A stretch of 64,000 bases of DNA from Poecilobothrus nobilitatus (lineage: Eukaryota > Arthropoda > Insecta > Diptera > Dolichopodidae), in the NCBI GenBank assembly GCA_947095535.1, contig OX352774.1:76260416-76324415 (forward strand), written 5' to 3'. Below the pieces are notes generated by a model. The model saw only the letters and a list, made by a program, of their open reading frames with translations. It did no database searches and was not told the origin of the DNA. A program made the position numbers and the translations under genes. This document shows positions 12,251 to 25,404 of this stretch, in pieces; the stretch's first letter is position 1, and each line of letters starts with the position of its first letter.

Positions 12251-13482
12251 GCAATATACAAAACAAAGTATAATTTACTGGTTTTGGTTTAGCTACAGAA
12301 GAAAGTTTTGTAATGAACTCAAGAAGGCATTAGGAAAACACTGTGATTCTATTGACTTTAAGTCATTGTGCTTTATACTTACTGTCTAATCGTAATTACT
12401 TTCATTATTCATAATGTTTGCTATAGAATTAAAATTGAAAAGTTAATAATTTAGTTACATTTTTTATTAATTTACTATATTTCTTTCTCTTAAATTCTTT
12501 TTTCATAACAACTTTTATTTAATTTATACATTTCTTTTATATTGAAAAGTTCTATAGATTACAAGCAGACGTTTTTTTTTAAGTTTAACTTCATCTTTCT
12601 ATCCTCATCAAGTTTTTTTTTTTTTAAATTGTGAAAATATATATTTTCTTTTTATATTTTCCCAATAATCCCAATAGTGTATGTATATACCTGTAAAGGT
12701 ACATATCTCTTTTTGATAGTAGAACATGTTTTTTTAAGTAAATTCCCTTAAGGAGCGAAAGTGACAGATAAAATTTAACATAAATATTTAAAAAAAACCA
12801 TCTTTTCTTATAACACTTTACTTTGAACGTACGGCGCCAACCATTGCGAACATTTATTTAGTTAAAAGTCTAAAAATGTTGCCAAATTGTGTTTTATACA
12901 ATTTTTATTGTATGTAACGGAAGTTAAAAGTTAAACTATTTCGGCATAAATGTTGGATTTTGCTCAGTACTCTTAATAAAAAGCAGTATGATTATTTTGT
13001 ATATTATATAATAAATGTAGATGCTAAGTTAGATGTTTTCTTTAATATGAGAACTATACAAATAAGTTCTTTTCTTAAACTTGTATAAATCTTTTTTCGG
13101 TAACATCTTGTATATTACCAAACATTTCCTTTTAAGTTTCATTCCGTTTCAATGAGGATTCATGAAGTAAATTAAGTAAATTAAATGTGATCCTTCATTC
13201 AAAAATTTTTCTTAAATTTTAATACTTTTATTTTGAAGCCTTTAGCTTTAGGCAATCGAAATTTTGAAATAAGGCAAAAACAAAATTAATCTAATTAGTT
13301 TTCATTAAAATAGTTTTTCACTATAAGTGGGGACTGAAACATTCGATGCAATTAGGAGGTGATCCGATTTTATGTAGGCTGAAAAATTAAATTTTATCCA
13401 ATAAAGTTCAATTAATATATCGATCTAATATAGGAAGTCCCTCAAAAACAGATTTCCGTAAATTAAATAAATTCAATTATTT
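12251..13482. other. A/T-rich stretch, no gene recognised
   Basis: No open frame with protein similarity, RNA gene or repeat family was recognised here. Confidence 0.45.
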
Positions 13483-13522
13483 AACTATTATAACTATTAT
13501 AATTATTATAACTATTATAATT
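13483..13522. repeat. Short tandem repeat of an ACTATTATAA-type unit
   Basis: About four copies of a 9-10 bp ACTATTATAA / ATTATTATAA unit lie just before the SINE-B copy at 13553. Confidence 0.7.
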
Positions 13523-13552
13523 AAATCATTTTAAATTGTTTTTTTTAACGCA

Positions 13553-13714
13553 TTTCCCTGCCACATAAATGTAACAAGGAAATTACACATTTCAGCATTT
13601 CAAAAGCATTTTCTTTTCAGACTTGGCTTTACATGTGTGTGGGACTCGAACCCACACTCCCTCGGTGTTTATAGCGTATTTTATACGCTCTTACCCACTA
13701 GGCCACCGAGGCCC
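13553..13714 (-). mobile_element. tRNA-derived SINE, family B, well preserved
   Basis: Read on the reverse strand, the head starts GGGCCTCGGTGG. The A box TGGCCTAGTGG (13695-13705) and B box GGTTCGAGTCC (13642-13652) are almost canonical, and the T arm can pair (TGTGG with CCACA around the TTCGAGT loop). The acceptor stem does not close, so this is not a functional tRNA gene. The body follows with TGAAAAGAAAATGC, GTGTAATTTCCTTG and GTGGCAGGGAAA, then an A-rich tail. An imperfect inverted repeat of about 20 bp brackets the copy (13522-13542 with 13717-13736). Confidence 0.8.
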
Positions 13715-14974
13715 TCAAAACAATTTAAATTATTTAGTATTAAGTTGTTAGTTATAAGTTTTATGTTAATTAAAATAAAATATACTAAGCTTTTATTTCT
13801 TCGTTTCCTTATGTGAAAACTAACATAATCGGTCAATATCATATTATTTATCTAAAAACCTAAATGTTGTAATAATATATGTAAAGGTATCAATAAGAAC
13901 CCCTGTATTGTATGGGAAATATAGAAATTAAAATAAATTACTTAATAGTAAAAAATAAATCTTCGTTTTGTAGAAAAATTTGTTTGGCAACACTCTTTTA
14001 AAACATTTACCACTTACGATTACAAACACTTATTATCTAACCGAACACTTCACTTTGCTTTGCACTTTTTTTTCTATTCGTTTTACTATGTCTGATAGCT
14101 GTCCAAAAATAAAAATAAACATATTCATACAAACACAAAAAAATTCAGTATGAACATACATATATACTTACCATACAACAAAATTATTCAAAGTTCAATA
14201 CTCCCATGGTAAAGAAAAGAAAGAAAAAATTTATTTACTTCTGCTTAAATGTTTTTTATTTTTTATTTTTCAACACTAACATCTCTATTTTAAATTTTTT
14301 TATTTTTTGGGCTTTTATTTATTCTTCAGGTTCCTTTTTTTTAAGTTGGTTGTTTTCTTTTTGCTATTAAGGCATTATTAATGGCTGCATCATTTATATA
14401 TAAAACTCCATTACCGTCGTTTGCTATTATCGTCGTTTCTCTTTCAATTTTGCACCAGCTTTGATTATAATTTTATTATTTTTGCTAATCTAACGGGTTT
14501 GATTTATGGCACGATATAATATTGAAATGAAGGTATTACCTATAGTACCTATATTGAATTGTATTATTTTTTTTAGTCAATTGATCATTTATAGCATGCA
14601 ATTTTTTTAAACCTTTCTGCATTACAGGTACATATTGAAGCAGCACGTCATAGGTATATCTATACACTAGTCACTAGAGACTCTTCTAAGTCATTTACTT
14701 AAAATTCTTTATTTAATGATTAACGAAGAATTTTAACAAAAGAATACCAACGAAGCATTTAAAAAGTAGTCCTTAAGTGGTAGCAACAATCGCCTATGTC
14801 AAAAAAATGGATTTTGATTATAACAAAAAAAAAAAAAATAATTTTAAAATAAAGATAATTTTAATTGATTTATCAGATTGTCAAAAATTGTTTTTATATT
14901 GCATATAACCCTTGATACTTTCATACTACAAAAATTCAAAGGATATAGATAATTTATTTTTAGTTATTAGTTTC
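13715..14974. other. A/T-rich stretch, no gene recognised
   Basis: No coding similarity or RNA gene was recognised. Slightly more mixed sequence near 14375-14465 has no sustained frame. Confidence 0.45.
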
Positions 14975-15160
14975 ACTCTATATGTCCATGTCCGTCTGTC
15001 TGTTTACAAAACTTCTACAGCATTTAACATAGAGCAATCAAATTTTAATACAAAAACTAAGTATATAGTATGTTGCTGCACCCATTACGAAGTTACACCC
15101 CTTCAAACTTTCAAAAAATCGTATTTTGAAATGTGTATATCCCAGATAATTACCGAAACT
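14975..15160 (-). repeat. R478 terminal fragment
   Basis: The reverse complement matches the end of the array at 7505-8712: a GAGGGGTGTAACTTCGTAAT-type block, then TAGAAGTTTTGTAAACAGAC and a GGACATGGACATATAGAGTG end. The 83-codon forward frame at 14912-15163 falls across this repeat and is not a gene. A 36-bp phrase (AACTTAATCAAATATGAATA ...) just beyond it at about 15150 recurs near 15425. Confidence 0.7.
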
Positions 15161-18100
15161 TAATCAAATATGAATAATAAATCACTTAGTGGATGCTCCA
15201 TGCTACTTCGAGGATTGTCAAGGAAAAAAAAAAATATCTCTGGTTCACTTTGACATTTTTTTAATCCTAAACGACAGGATATTTTTTAACTTTATAAATC
15301 AATATTAAAATAATACAAATTTTTGCATCTTATACAATCTCTTCTACAAGATAGTTTTTGAAGTTTAGTACAATAGTTACAGCCTAGTAATGAATGGGTT
15401 AGTAAAACTGACGATTCTAAAAACTGAAGCTTAGTCAAATATGAAAAATAAATGACTAAATATTTTATACCTTATGTTTTGTACGCTTCGTAGAAAAATG
15501 ATGACTAAAATTATTGAACCTTTTGAGAGTGCAAAAACTTCAACATTATACTTGCATTTAATATTAAATTTTCTTTATTTTTTTGATTTTATTTAAATCG
15601 TTCAAGCTTCCAAAAAAGGATTAAATCGAACAAACCAACATTTAACCAGTTCTGGATGACATACTACCATTTCTCTTAAGTATATTAAGTGACTTCAACT
15701 GCTATATGTCAATAGAAACTAGTGATATATCAGGACTACTCCTAAAAATTCAACCAATTTCTTATTATAATTGTAATTGATAATTTTCAAAAGATATTCG
15801 TAGGACTCAAAATCGAGGTCATCAGTGTATTCAGGTGACTCTTTGATTACTTTGAAAAACCGGCGTAAAATGACTATTCTTTTTGTGTGTTTGACAATTG
15901 CTTAAATTATAATAAATATAATTTTAGTTGTTTATATTTTCTGATAATTGAATTATAGTCATTTGAAACAATTCAGTTGACAAATTCAATTACAATGACG
16001 AATTGTAACTGAATCAGGTGGTATATCAGTCAAAAAATCAATCTTTTGCTGAGATTCAATCCTTCGTCGCCGCATAAAACCGACCCTCTAATAAATCTAT
16101 TATATTAGTATTAGGAATTATTAGTATACAAAATAATTCCTTCAGCAAAGTGAAATATCCGAAAGTAGTTCTTAGTCCAAAATCATCTTTAAGTTGTAAT
16201 AATTAAATAGAGAATGAAAAAGAGGCTTAATAGAACAACATATACTTGCAGTTAGCTTAAATGAGAAGTATGCAAAATAGTTGTAGTTCTATCTATTTGT
16301 AGCTTCCTCTTACTGTGAAACTAATTTTATAATCATTGGGGTTGCAAAATGGAATAGATTAATTCACAAAGAATCTTGGGAAAAGTTGATTGGTAAACTT
16401 GGCTAGGCACGACTAACGGCTTTACATCATTACACATTCTGGCTTTTGTTCATACACTACTCAAGATACTAAAACCAGTAATCCTAGCATACCATCATAT
16501 CATACGAAATAAAGAAATTAAAAGTACAAATTCAAAATAAAATATATATATCTTCAATACTCATACTAGCGATATTCTAGAAGGAAAGGTGCTGCAAAAA
16601 AAAACAAATGTTGAAAAAATTAAACCATTTTAGTGTTTGTAGGACCTAAATAAAATTTTAAAAGCATTGAACGGATAACTTAGCTATACTCCTCAATAAA
16701 ATAAAGATAAAGTCATAACAAATGACTTGATGTTTCACTAACCGAAGGTCAAGGGATATTTCAAGGCAATTTTTCTCTTTGGTCACTACTTCAAAAAATG
16801 TTGTGTTGTGAAAGAGACAAGATTTGGAAGCACACTTTTACTCATATTGTCTTCATGGTTTAACTATTCTTAGACGTTGGCCTCTCATGCTGTAATTTCT
16901 GCACTCCCAGGCAAAATTTCGTGAAGCCGGTGAATAAATTTCTAACCCAATTATACACGAAGATACAAAGAGAAATGAACGATAGCCATTACATTTATTT
17001 TAGTTGAAGTTAGTTTCGAACAGTAGTGTCGAAAAGAATTTGGCCGTAAGTAAGTAAATAAATAACTAATATTTTTCTTTCAATTGGTATGGTAATCAAT
17101 TTTGCATTGGTTTTTGTTTTGTTCGATTGTAAAATCTTTATAAAATTCATTGTATGTATCAATTACAACAGATGTTGCAATTTTCTACTTGGTAATTTTT
17201 GTCTAATAAATCTTTCAGTTTTATATATCTTCAATTTTTTTATTGATACACAATTTTCAATTGTATATATAGTAACTTGAATGGGTCCTAACTTGTTTTT
17301 CTTTATTTATATTGTATACATGTACTTATAAACATCAAAATCTATGAACTTCATAAAATATTCATATTTTTCTTGGTTTTTTTTTTCACTATAAATGAAC
17401 ATCCCTTCTATGTGCTGATATTTTTATATTGTTTTGTAGATGAAATGAATGTTTAACTAAGATTTTTCTTATATGGCCGTCCGCTGCTTCGATTTCTTCA
17501 ATTTTACTATAGATATTTGTTTTATCTTTCTTAAATAATCTAATTTTTGCTTTTGTTTTCATCATGATCCATTAAATTCTTGTATATTTGTGTATTCTTT
17601 TATCAAGTTTTAAAATTGTGTTCATCACCATTTTAAATGAAAAAAGGTAAAAAGATCAAAAGTATATCCACTTAAAATAAACTCAGATATTTTTTTTTTT
17701 TTACCTAAAAACAAAGATTTTTTAACAACTTTAATATTATAACAAGTGAACAACTTTAATATATATCCTTTTTATGTTTTACCTATGGAAAATAATTAAA
17801 TACATATGTTTTTCTATACCTTTTTTAACCGTAATTTAAAAAAAAAAAAAACCAAATTTTTTGTTTTTTGGGTCAATTTTTACCTGTGACAATAAAGACA
17901 AACCTTTTTTATTTTTTTGAATATTTTTATAACCTAGAAATAAAATTTTCGTTTAATATTTGAAATATTTTTCTAATGAAATATCTTTTTACATAATACT
18001 TTGTTGTCATCATAACAAGCATTCAAACACAAAATATTCCGTATAAGTAAACATGTAAAATACATCGCATCAGTATTAAGTCCAATTAAATAAATGGAAG

Positions 18101-19129
18101 GGTCTGAAGGAGTGTAAAAAAGAGAAGAGAACAATTTTATTGCAAAAGAGAAAAGAAGAGAAACATTTTGCAAAATGTGTTTTCGACCTGATAAGCTAAT
18201 CCTATTTTATGGTTGTTTTCGTTTTTAAAAAGATAATTTTAAAAGTTTTTAATAATATTTCACTTTTTCTTTTATGTACATAATATGTTCATATTTACAT
18301 ATTATATTATTTAAAATGAAAAAAACTTTTCTACATAAACATACTTATATACATACATATGTGTGTGTTTAAGATAATTTGAAAGCAAATACAAATTTTA
18401 TTTTTGAAAGCAGATCTCCAAAATGACAATATTAAATAAATTTTTATTTGAAATTCTTTTATTGTGTGTATGTATGTTAGAATTATACTGACATATGTAC
18501 ATAATTTTTATTTCTATATACTTTTCACGAGAACAGGAAGTGATATTAGGATACAATGTCAGAACATTTGTCAGCATTTTGAAATCATTCATATTTTCTA
18601 TTTTTTCCCCTATTTAATTCTCTAATATTCGCTGTTTACTTTTTAATGTTTTTGATTTAACGTTTATTTTTTTTCTGAATAGTGTTAATTACACAAAACG
18701 TTGTAGATAAACATAATGTACCTATCTATTTATGTAGAGATGTCATATAAAAATATGTTATGCCCTTATGTATTATTAGTAATAAACATTTGAAATAAAC
18801 TTCATAATTTATTACAGTAAAAAATAATAAGTAAATAACTAATATTATGTTCTTTTTTTTGTGTTAGTTTTGATTTAATATCAGGATTGCCAGATGATTA
18901 AAAAAATATGTAATATCATTTATATAATTTATTTGTTTAATTTTTATTTCCGTATTGTATATTAATAATGATCACTGATCAGTAATACAATATTCTGATG
19001 TTTTATACTTTAATAATAATTATATCCCTCAACCAGTTAACTGCACGACCGCATGCGAGAAGTCACCATTTCTTATTATAATTATTTTTTTGCATATAGT
19101 CGGAGAGGTAAGACTATATACAGGGTCAT
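15161..19129. other. Long A/T-rich stretch, no gene recognised
   Basis: Frames of 60-66 codons at 17089-17280 (+), 17973-18173 (-) and 18398-18592 (-) have no recognisable domain and follow base composition. No RNA gene was found, and no repeat family apart from the 15425 direct repeat. Confidence 0.45.
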
Positions 19130-19226
19130 CATACAAATTGTTATAACAAAATAATATAAAAATATTAAATATTAAATGTATGTATTACATACAACAATTG
19201 ATTATAAAAAGTTAACAATTTGTATG
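19130..19226. repeat. Short foldback element with perfect 14-bp inverted ends
   Basis: CATACAAATTGTTA at 19130-19143 is exactly complementary to TAACAATTTGTATG at 19213-19226, with about 69 bp between. The interior is A/T-rich with a small internal palindrome (GTATGTATTACATAC). It could be a tiny MITE or a fortuitous hairpin; no clear target duplication was seen. Confidence 0.55.
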
Positions 19227-19721
19227 ATAACTCACTAGGAGAGATGGGATAGCAAGGATTGTGGGGATGCTTAAAGCAAGTATTAAGTGTTTGTTAATTT
19301 ACATAAGCCGTTTTAAACATTTATGAAAATATAGTACACCAAATATATACATGCAGTAAAAAATTAGCGTAACGAGTTTTGAGTTAAATGAGAAATATAC
19401 AATTAGTATAGCAATTATTTTTTAACATACCTTAAGGAAGTCAAGGTAAATGTAAAAAAAATTCGTCAAGTATGAACTAACACAATACAACATTACACCA
19501 TATTCGTCAAATACGGTGAATAGTTGAGGTGTCAGTAATAAAAATGAAAAAATAAAAAAATAAAAATCACAAAACGTAAGTAATTAAAAATGATATAGAA
19601 TGTACATATTAAAGTCAATGAGGCATACTAAATGAATATTAGTAATTGTCTACCTATTAAGTATTATCAAACAATTCTTAAGTTTACGTTTTAATATTAA
19701 TTTACTGTCAGTAATATCAAA

Positions 19722-20160
19722 ATGAGGAGGAGTTCACATTCAATGTACGTAGCATTATTGTAATGGGTTCAAACATACCGTAAACAGTGGGGTGGAAAGC
19801 TACGGTGAGTATCTCTCTAGACCTCAAAGCGTGCCTACTTACTACGGCGGTAAGCTAGTTGTTGCGACACAACTAGGCAAAGATTTTGCGGCAAAGAATC
19901 TAGTGAATAAACACAATGTCCGCCAAAACTCTGCGATTTTCTAGAGGCACGAGCCCTACCAAATTTAGCCTACTCACATAACTGGGTAATCGAAATGGAT
20001 CAGTTCAATTGCAGTGGCATAAAGCAAATCGCAAGAAGCGCTTCTGAATAGCCTGGATTCTACTAATGCCAATGCTACAATATGGAAACCGCACCTGTGA
20101 TGCATACTCAAGTATCGGTCTCACATAACTCACATAAAGTAGTTTAAAGCGTATGACTGT
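19722..20160 (-). pseudogene. Non-LTR retrotransposon remnant, C-terminal end of the reverse-transcriptase ORF (Jockey/R1-like)
   Basis: The reverse strand encodes a degenerate protein typical of the region after the reverse-transcriptase domain. Readable pieces in order are FKLLYVSYVRPILEYASQV (about 20150-20095), FPYCSIGISRIQAIQKRFLR, then RLNLVGLVPLENRRVLADI, and finally RHALRSREILTVAF with a PITIMLRTLNVN tail near 19740. In known Jockey-group elements the same order appears as VRPxLEY ... RIExIQKRFLRFAL ... LGLxxLxxRR ... RSREFLRxxxHRTNYG. Several in-frame stops (for example after CHCN and FIH) and at least one frameshift show it is dead. The catalytic domain is absent, as in 5'-truncated copies. 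The segment is clearly less A/T-rich than its surroundings. Jockey versus R1 or LOA is not settled. Confidence 0.8.
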
Positions 20161-20348
20161 GCATGTCATAGAAAGGAGGTATATAATGTATAAATTTTAA
20201 ATGCAGCATTCTTGAAATTTGTCAAAACTTTCCGTAATCTATGCAGTGGAATGGAATAGTAAAAAGCTTGACCGATTTGAAATAGTTCTCTATATCTGAT
20301 CTCAAATATATAGAGGTAGTTTGTGGGGATATACAATGATATCCTCAA

Positions 20349-21448
20349 TAACTACCTGTTAAGTAAATAGGTTATCAGGTGATTGAAGTGAATTTAAACT
20401 AATTGAAGATGAACGTAGCTTGAATTGAACCTAACTTCATAAGTGGAAGACGTTAGTGGATACATTTTTAGCAATTTTAACAATTCAAAATTAATATTTC
20501 AAATTTTAATAATATCTATTGTTGTATGTCATAAAATTATAAAATAAATTCCTCATGTGTTTTCTTCATATTTTTATATGTATTTTCTTCCTTTATCTTC
20601 ATCTGGTATGAGCAGCTGATGCTTTAGGTCTTTGAAAAAATTTCAATCTTTCAAAACTCTAAACAAGCCACTAAAAGTCACAAAAGTAATAATGCTTTAG
20701 CCTTATTGCACTGATGAATGTTCCTCTGGTACTTTATTACTTTTTTGAACCATGTTCCCCAACTTATCCGCAGGTTCCCCATATACAGGAATATATGTAG
20801 TTATTGAAAAGTACAAATTTATCAAATTTATTTTTTTTAAATACTGATTTTATTACTAAAAAACTTATCTTTTAAGTTAAAATTAAAAGCATTTTGTGTT
20901 GTACAAAACAATAGCAGGGAAGGAATATTATTGTATTGCATCTATCACTATTTGTTATTTGTTTTTGAATATTTAAAAAGCGAAGTTTTCCAATGAAAAG
21001 ATTGCTCAACATAAATTTAGTAAAATATTTAAATTTTAATAAGAAACTCTCTTAATAACAATATATAGAATATTGTCTTTCTTTAAAAATAAAGTATAAA
21101 AATTCTTGACTTGTCATGACTCATAATGTAATTTATATTTTTCACACCTCATATGTAAATGAATACGTCGTTTATATATCAAGGAAAGCTTTTGCCTTAA
21201 GTACATATTTATTACTTTATACTATACATTATTCTAAGTATATAATATTTCCATAAAATAAAATAAATATGCATGAATTTCATTTTAATAAATACATATA
21301 TTATGTAAGAACTTTTACTTACAATATTTACTATATATCCATATAATTATTGTACATTTATAAATATTTTTGTCCCCTTTGTCCTATTAAAAACTTCAAA
21401 TAGTAAGATTTAATAGTAGATTTAAGGAGTTCACTCTTACTTAAAAAA
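20349..21448. other. A/T-rich stretch, no gene recognised
   Basis: No gene was found. The interval holds poly(A) runs and short TATA-rich microsatellites only. The reverse frame at 20166-20348, next to the LINE remnant, might be more of the same element, but no recognisable motif supports that. Confidence 0.45.
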
Positions 21449-21503
21449 ACGTGGAGGAGAGTGTAGATTAGATTGTACAAACTCTAGGATACCACCAGGA
21501 GCA
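21449..21503 (-). repeat. Short hairpin repeat, family C, copy on the reverse strand
   Basis: The reverse complement reads GGTGGTATCCTAGAGTTTG, a spacer, then TCTACACTCTCCTCCACGTT. It matches the copies at 36612 and 58812 (GGGTATCCTAGAGTTG ... CTCTACACTCTTTCTCGTT), with a few substitutions and a longer loop. Confidence 0.55.
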
Positions 21504-24500
21504 TAATATATGCTGCTTCGCTAAAATTTAATCATCTTTTAGAAAACTTAATATATTGACCTTTATTTGGTACTGAGATAATATATTATGTAAATTTCGG
21601 AGTTGTTGACAGTTCCTGCCAGTTGGTGACAATTACTAGACCTCGTTGCGTCAAACCAATTTTACAAAAATTCTTTCCATAAAATTTGATCACCTATTAC
21701 AAAATTTCTAATGTCTAGCTTTTTAAAATACCAAGATATGAAAATATAAATTTTGCAACAACGCGAATCTGTTTCCTTAGACTATTCCTAATTTAATTAA
21801 AATACCCATCTTATATAGAAACTCAGTTATGCTCATTGCTCATATAAAGACGAAGTTGTATAATAGCTATCTGAACCTCCTCCTTGATCTAGAACAACAA
21901 AAATTGAAGAGATTGTTAGCATGAAACTTAACTTGTTGTGACTAAATTTCAAATATCTAGCTTAATTTGACACTGATTTATGCTCATTTACAGTAAGAAG
22001 TTATATGGTAACTACACGAATTCGTTGTGTTCAATTTCATTAGCCAAACTGGTATTTTTAAAAAATGAAATGATAAAAATTTCAGAATCCCAGCTAAATG
22101 GACTCAGAATTCAAAAAAATATAATATACACTTTAACATATCCTTTAATGTGCCACAAATGTAATGGTAAATTTTTTATCCTCTTAAACTATGTACGTAC
22201 GGGTGTAACACTAAGTGTCAACACAATAGTAGCGAAACAAAAAATTTAAAATTCCAATTAAGTTTTCAATCTCGTTTTTCTTTTTTTGTCATTAAAAATT
22301 TAAAATCTTTATTGTTATATACATTTTACTACACAACACTTTTATCCACCTGTATGTATATATCCTTTAATCCTTAATATTTCGTTGTTGTTTTTCATTT
22401 CTTTATACCCACCAACGTGATCTTATCATTTATAACATAGAAATTTATAATTAACAATAAACAATTAAATCGGGTCCAAAATCTCATATGAATTCAAATC
22501 CTAAATAAAATAAAATGACAACAACAATAAAAAAAGATGTCATAAAATTTTCTATTACATACATATATACACGTAATTAACTTGGTAAATTATTAAACAC
22601 AATTATTTTTGACATTTTCTCTATTCAGAAATATATACATATTCATATAAATATACCATATACTTATATATATAAAATATTCATATATACATATTCATAT
22701 AAATATATACATATTCATATAAATATACCATATACAGAATAAATAAATGTACATACCTATCCCCAAAGTTTTTTGTGTATGTATAAACACATATACAAAA
22801 TAAATTATCCACAAATTAGTGACCTAAAAATATGTACCTTTATAATTATGTTTAACTGGTTATATTATATGCTTAAAAATAAAATTTTCTACACATTATT
22901 CTTAAATTAACATACACATATCAACAAATGTAAATATGCATATCTATACATATAATATAGTTTCACTAACAAAAATATTTTTAAGGATTTAAAATTTTAT
23001 ATATACACAATAAACTACTTATCATTTGCAAAAACATTTTCAATTACCAAAATGTAACAATATTAAATTGTTGTTGTATCTTACTCTTCTTAACAGCTTC
23101 TGATGAGACAGAATCCACTAAGGTTAAGAAGAATTATTGCCTAGAACAAACGAAGCACATATATTTATTTTAATTCGAACTGTCCAAAGACAAAATATTA
23201 AAAGAGTTGAACCAGCTGGAGGAGGCATTAAATAAAGAAAGAGATCTAAATCAATTAGGTTAGGGAAGCACATAAAATGCAAAAAATAAGTCTGAGGTAC
23301 TCTTAAATGAGAATAGACGAAATTAATAGACAATCGTTCTTTGTTATATTAACAGCCAAACAATCATTGTCAAAACTAACCTTAGAAAAAAACAAAATTA
23401 GACAAAATGTGAGAATCAGAAAGAGACATGATGCAAATTATTATAATTTTAAGAATATATCCTTTTCTAAACAAACTGACTAAGTTTATTTAAACTTTTA
23501 ACTTCTATATGGCTTGTAACAGCGTAGGTACATACATATGCAATACATTATGATGACCTATTATTTCATCAAAAAAAAAAAGAGATCCTTTAGCTCGCCT
23601 AGAAATATATAAAATGTGCCTATATATTTACGTTATATTATCCACAATAATATAGTTGTTCATTTATGTATGTATGTATTTTTATTTGTATAAAATCGTG
23701 TGCAATAAAATAAAATATAGATATGTACCAAAAAATAATTCTAAGCTTGTTAAGGCATCATTTTTGTTGAACACATTACTGAAATGCGTATTGCACACAT
23801 ATATATTACATATTATATAACTATTGCACACATAAATACTACATATTCATTGGAAGACTAAAGATATGTTTTTTCAACATAATATGACATACATAATATG
23901 GACATACATAATATGTACTTATTTACAAAGTTATTATTATATTTAAAAATATATATCTATCTAAAATATATGTATTTTCTTACTTTCTATATCTATTTTT
24001 TAACAAGTTTTCATTTTGATTTAAATTTAAAATCCTATCCAAAAAAATATAATCTATTTTCAATCCCTTAATATATAAAAATGTAAATATGTATATATGA
24101 AGGTATTATTAAAATATCGCACATGTTTAATTGTTATGCATACGTAAAACCTGAAAAAATAAAAAATCACTATTTTATTATACCTACCTACTGCTTTTTT
24201 TTTTTGTTTTGTCTTTTTGTAACTTCTTTATCCTAAATAGATACTTGCCTGAAAAGATGCAATATTCTGCTGAGGTCATAAAGCTGTGATAAACCAAGAA
24301 AAAAAAAAAAAAATAAAAAAGAAAACTAAAATTTAAAAACAACAATAATGAACATTTGTTTATTTTTCTCTAGGTATTAGATTTAGAAATCAAAGCAAAA
24401 GGCAAGAAAACAATTATTTTTCCATTCTTTTTTTTATTTTCTTTTAATCACTCTGTAATCTGTACAATATGCACCTCATTAATAATATTTACAAAATTTT

Positions 24501-25380
24501 TTAACATACATACATATCAATAGAATTACTACAGTTTGCAGATTCCACATAAATTAACAAATACGTCATATACTGTTATCTGTTATCTGAAAATCTGAAA
24601 AGAAATTTAAACACAAAAATATATGTATGTATGTATGTATGTGTATATTAATATAATATACTATCTACATTATTTACAGTAAGAATTAAGATAATATACA
24701 CAGCATTACAGCTTATACAGTACAGTTCAGATACAGTAAACATTGTGCTGTGTAGTGTAGTGAGTATACATTTTGTAAGCAAGTCATGCAGCATGAGAGA
24801 ATTAAAAAGGAATTTATATCTGCAAAGAATAAAAAGAAAAAAGGAAAAAAAAAGAATCAAATCAAAAAGAGCAGAAAAATGAAAGGAAAATGAAGGAAAG
24901 AAAAATTCAAAATTCAAATAATATCAACAATATACGAAAAAGAGAAACAACAAAAAAAAATGATTATATTATTATTATTTATTTATTTTTTTTTTTTTAT
25001 CAAAGGTATAGAGGGAAGTTAACTGTACATAAAATATTTCAGTTTAAATTTACCGTTCATTCTGTAAAGTTGTATGATTTACTGATTTTTTTTATATAAT
25101 CGCATGAAATAAAAATAACAAAAATAATAAATAAAAAAACGTTATATTTCAATTTGGATTATAAAACGTTATTTAAACAGTGTATACTAAACTGTAATTT
25201 TGAAAATTTATTTGAAAATTTTATTTTTAGTTAAAAAAAAATAAAATCATCAATTTAAAATACATAATAATTACCATACATATTTTCTGACAATAAATAA
25301 TTAATACATATCGATATATTTTTTATGATATTGGATTTGTAATACAAAATTAATAATTAATTATTATTATATTTAATAAT
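21504..25380. other. A/T-rich stretch upstream of the THAP exon
   Basis: No gene was supported. At 22625-22740 there is a minisatellite-like cluster of ATATACATATTCATATAAAT repeats. At about 24622-24645 there is an (ATGT)n microsatellite. The 89-codon forward frame at 21980-22249 and the reverse frame at 24648-24917 have no recognisable domain. The promoter of the THAP gene may lie in the last few hundred bases, but no convincing promoter motif stands out in such A/T-rich sequence. Confidence 0.45.
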
Positions 25381-25404
25381 AAAAAAAAAAAAAAAAAAAA
25401 AAAA
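25381..25404. repeat. A24 homopolymer abutting the THAP start codon
   Basis: Twenty-four consecutive A residues directly precede the ATG of the THAP exon, so the immediate 5' leader would be pure A. Its exact length may be uncertain because assemblies often misread such runs. Confidence 0.8.

Noticed and set aside
13553..13714. Functional tRNA gene on the minus strand
   Set aside because: A and B boxes and a T arm are present, but the acceptor stem does not pair, there is no proper anticodon arm, and a SINE body and A-rich tail follow. Further copies of the same body occur in the window.
14912..15163. 83-codon forward frame as a gene
   Set aside because: It covers the end of an R478 copy in antisense orientation; no domain.
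24648..25099. Phe-rich reverse frame and overlapping forward frame
   Set aside because: A-rich sequence with shadow frames on both strands; no domain or splice evidence.
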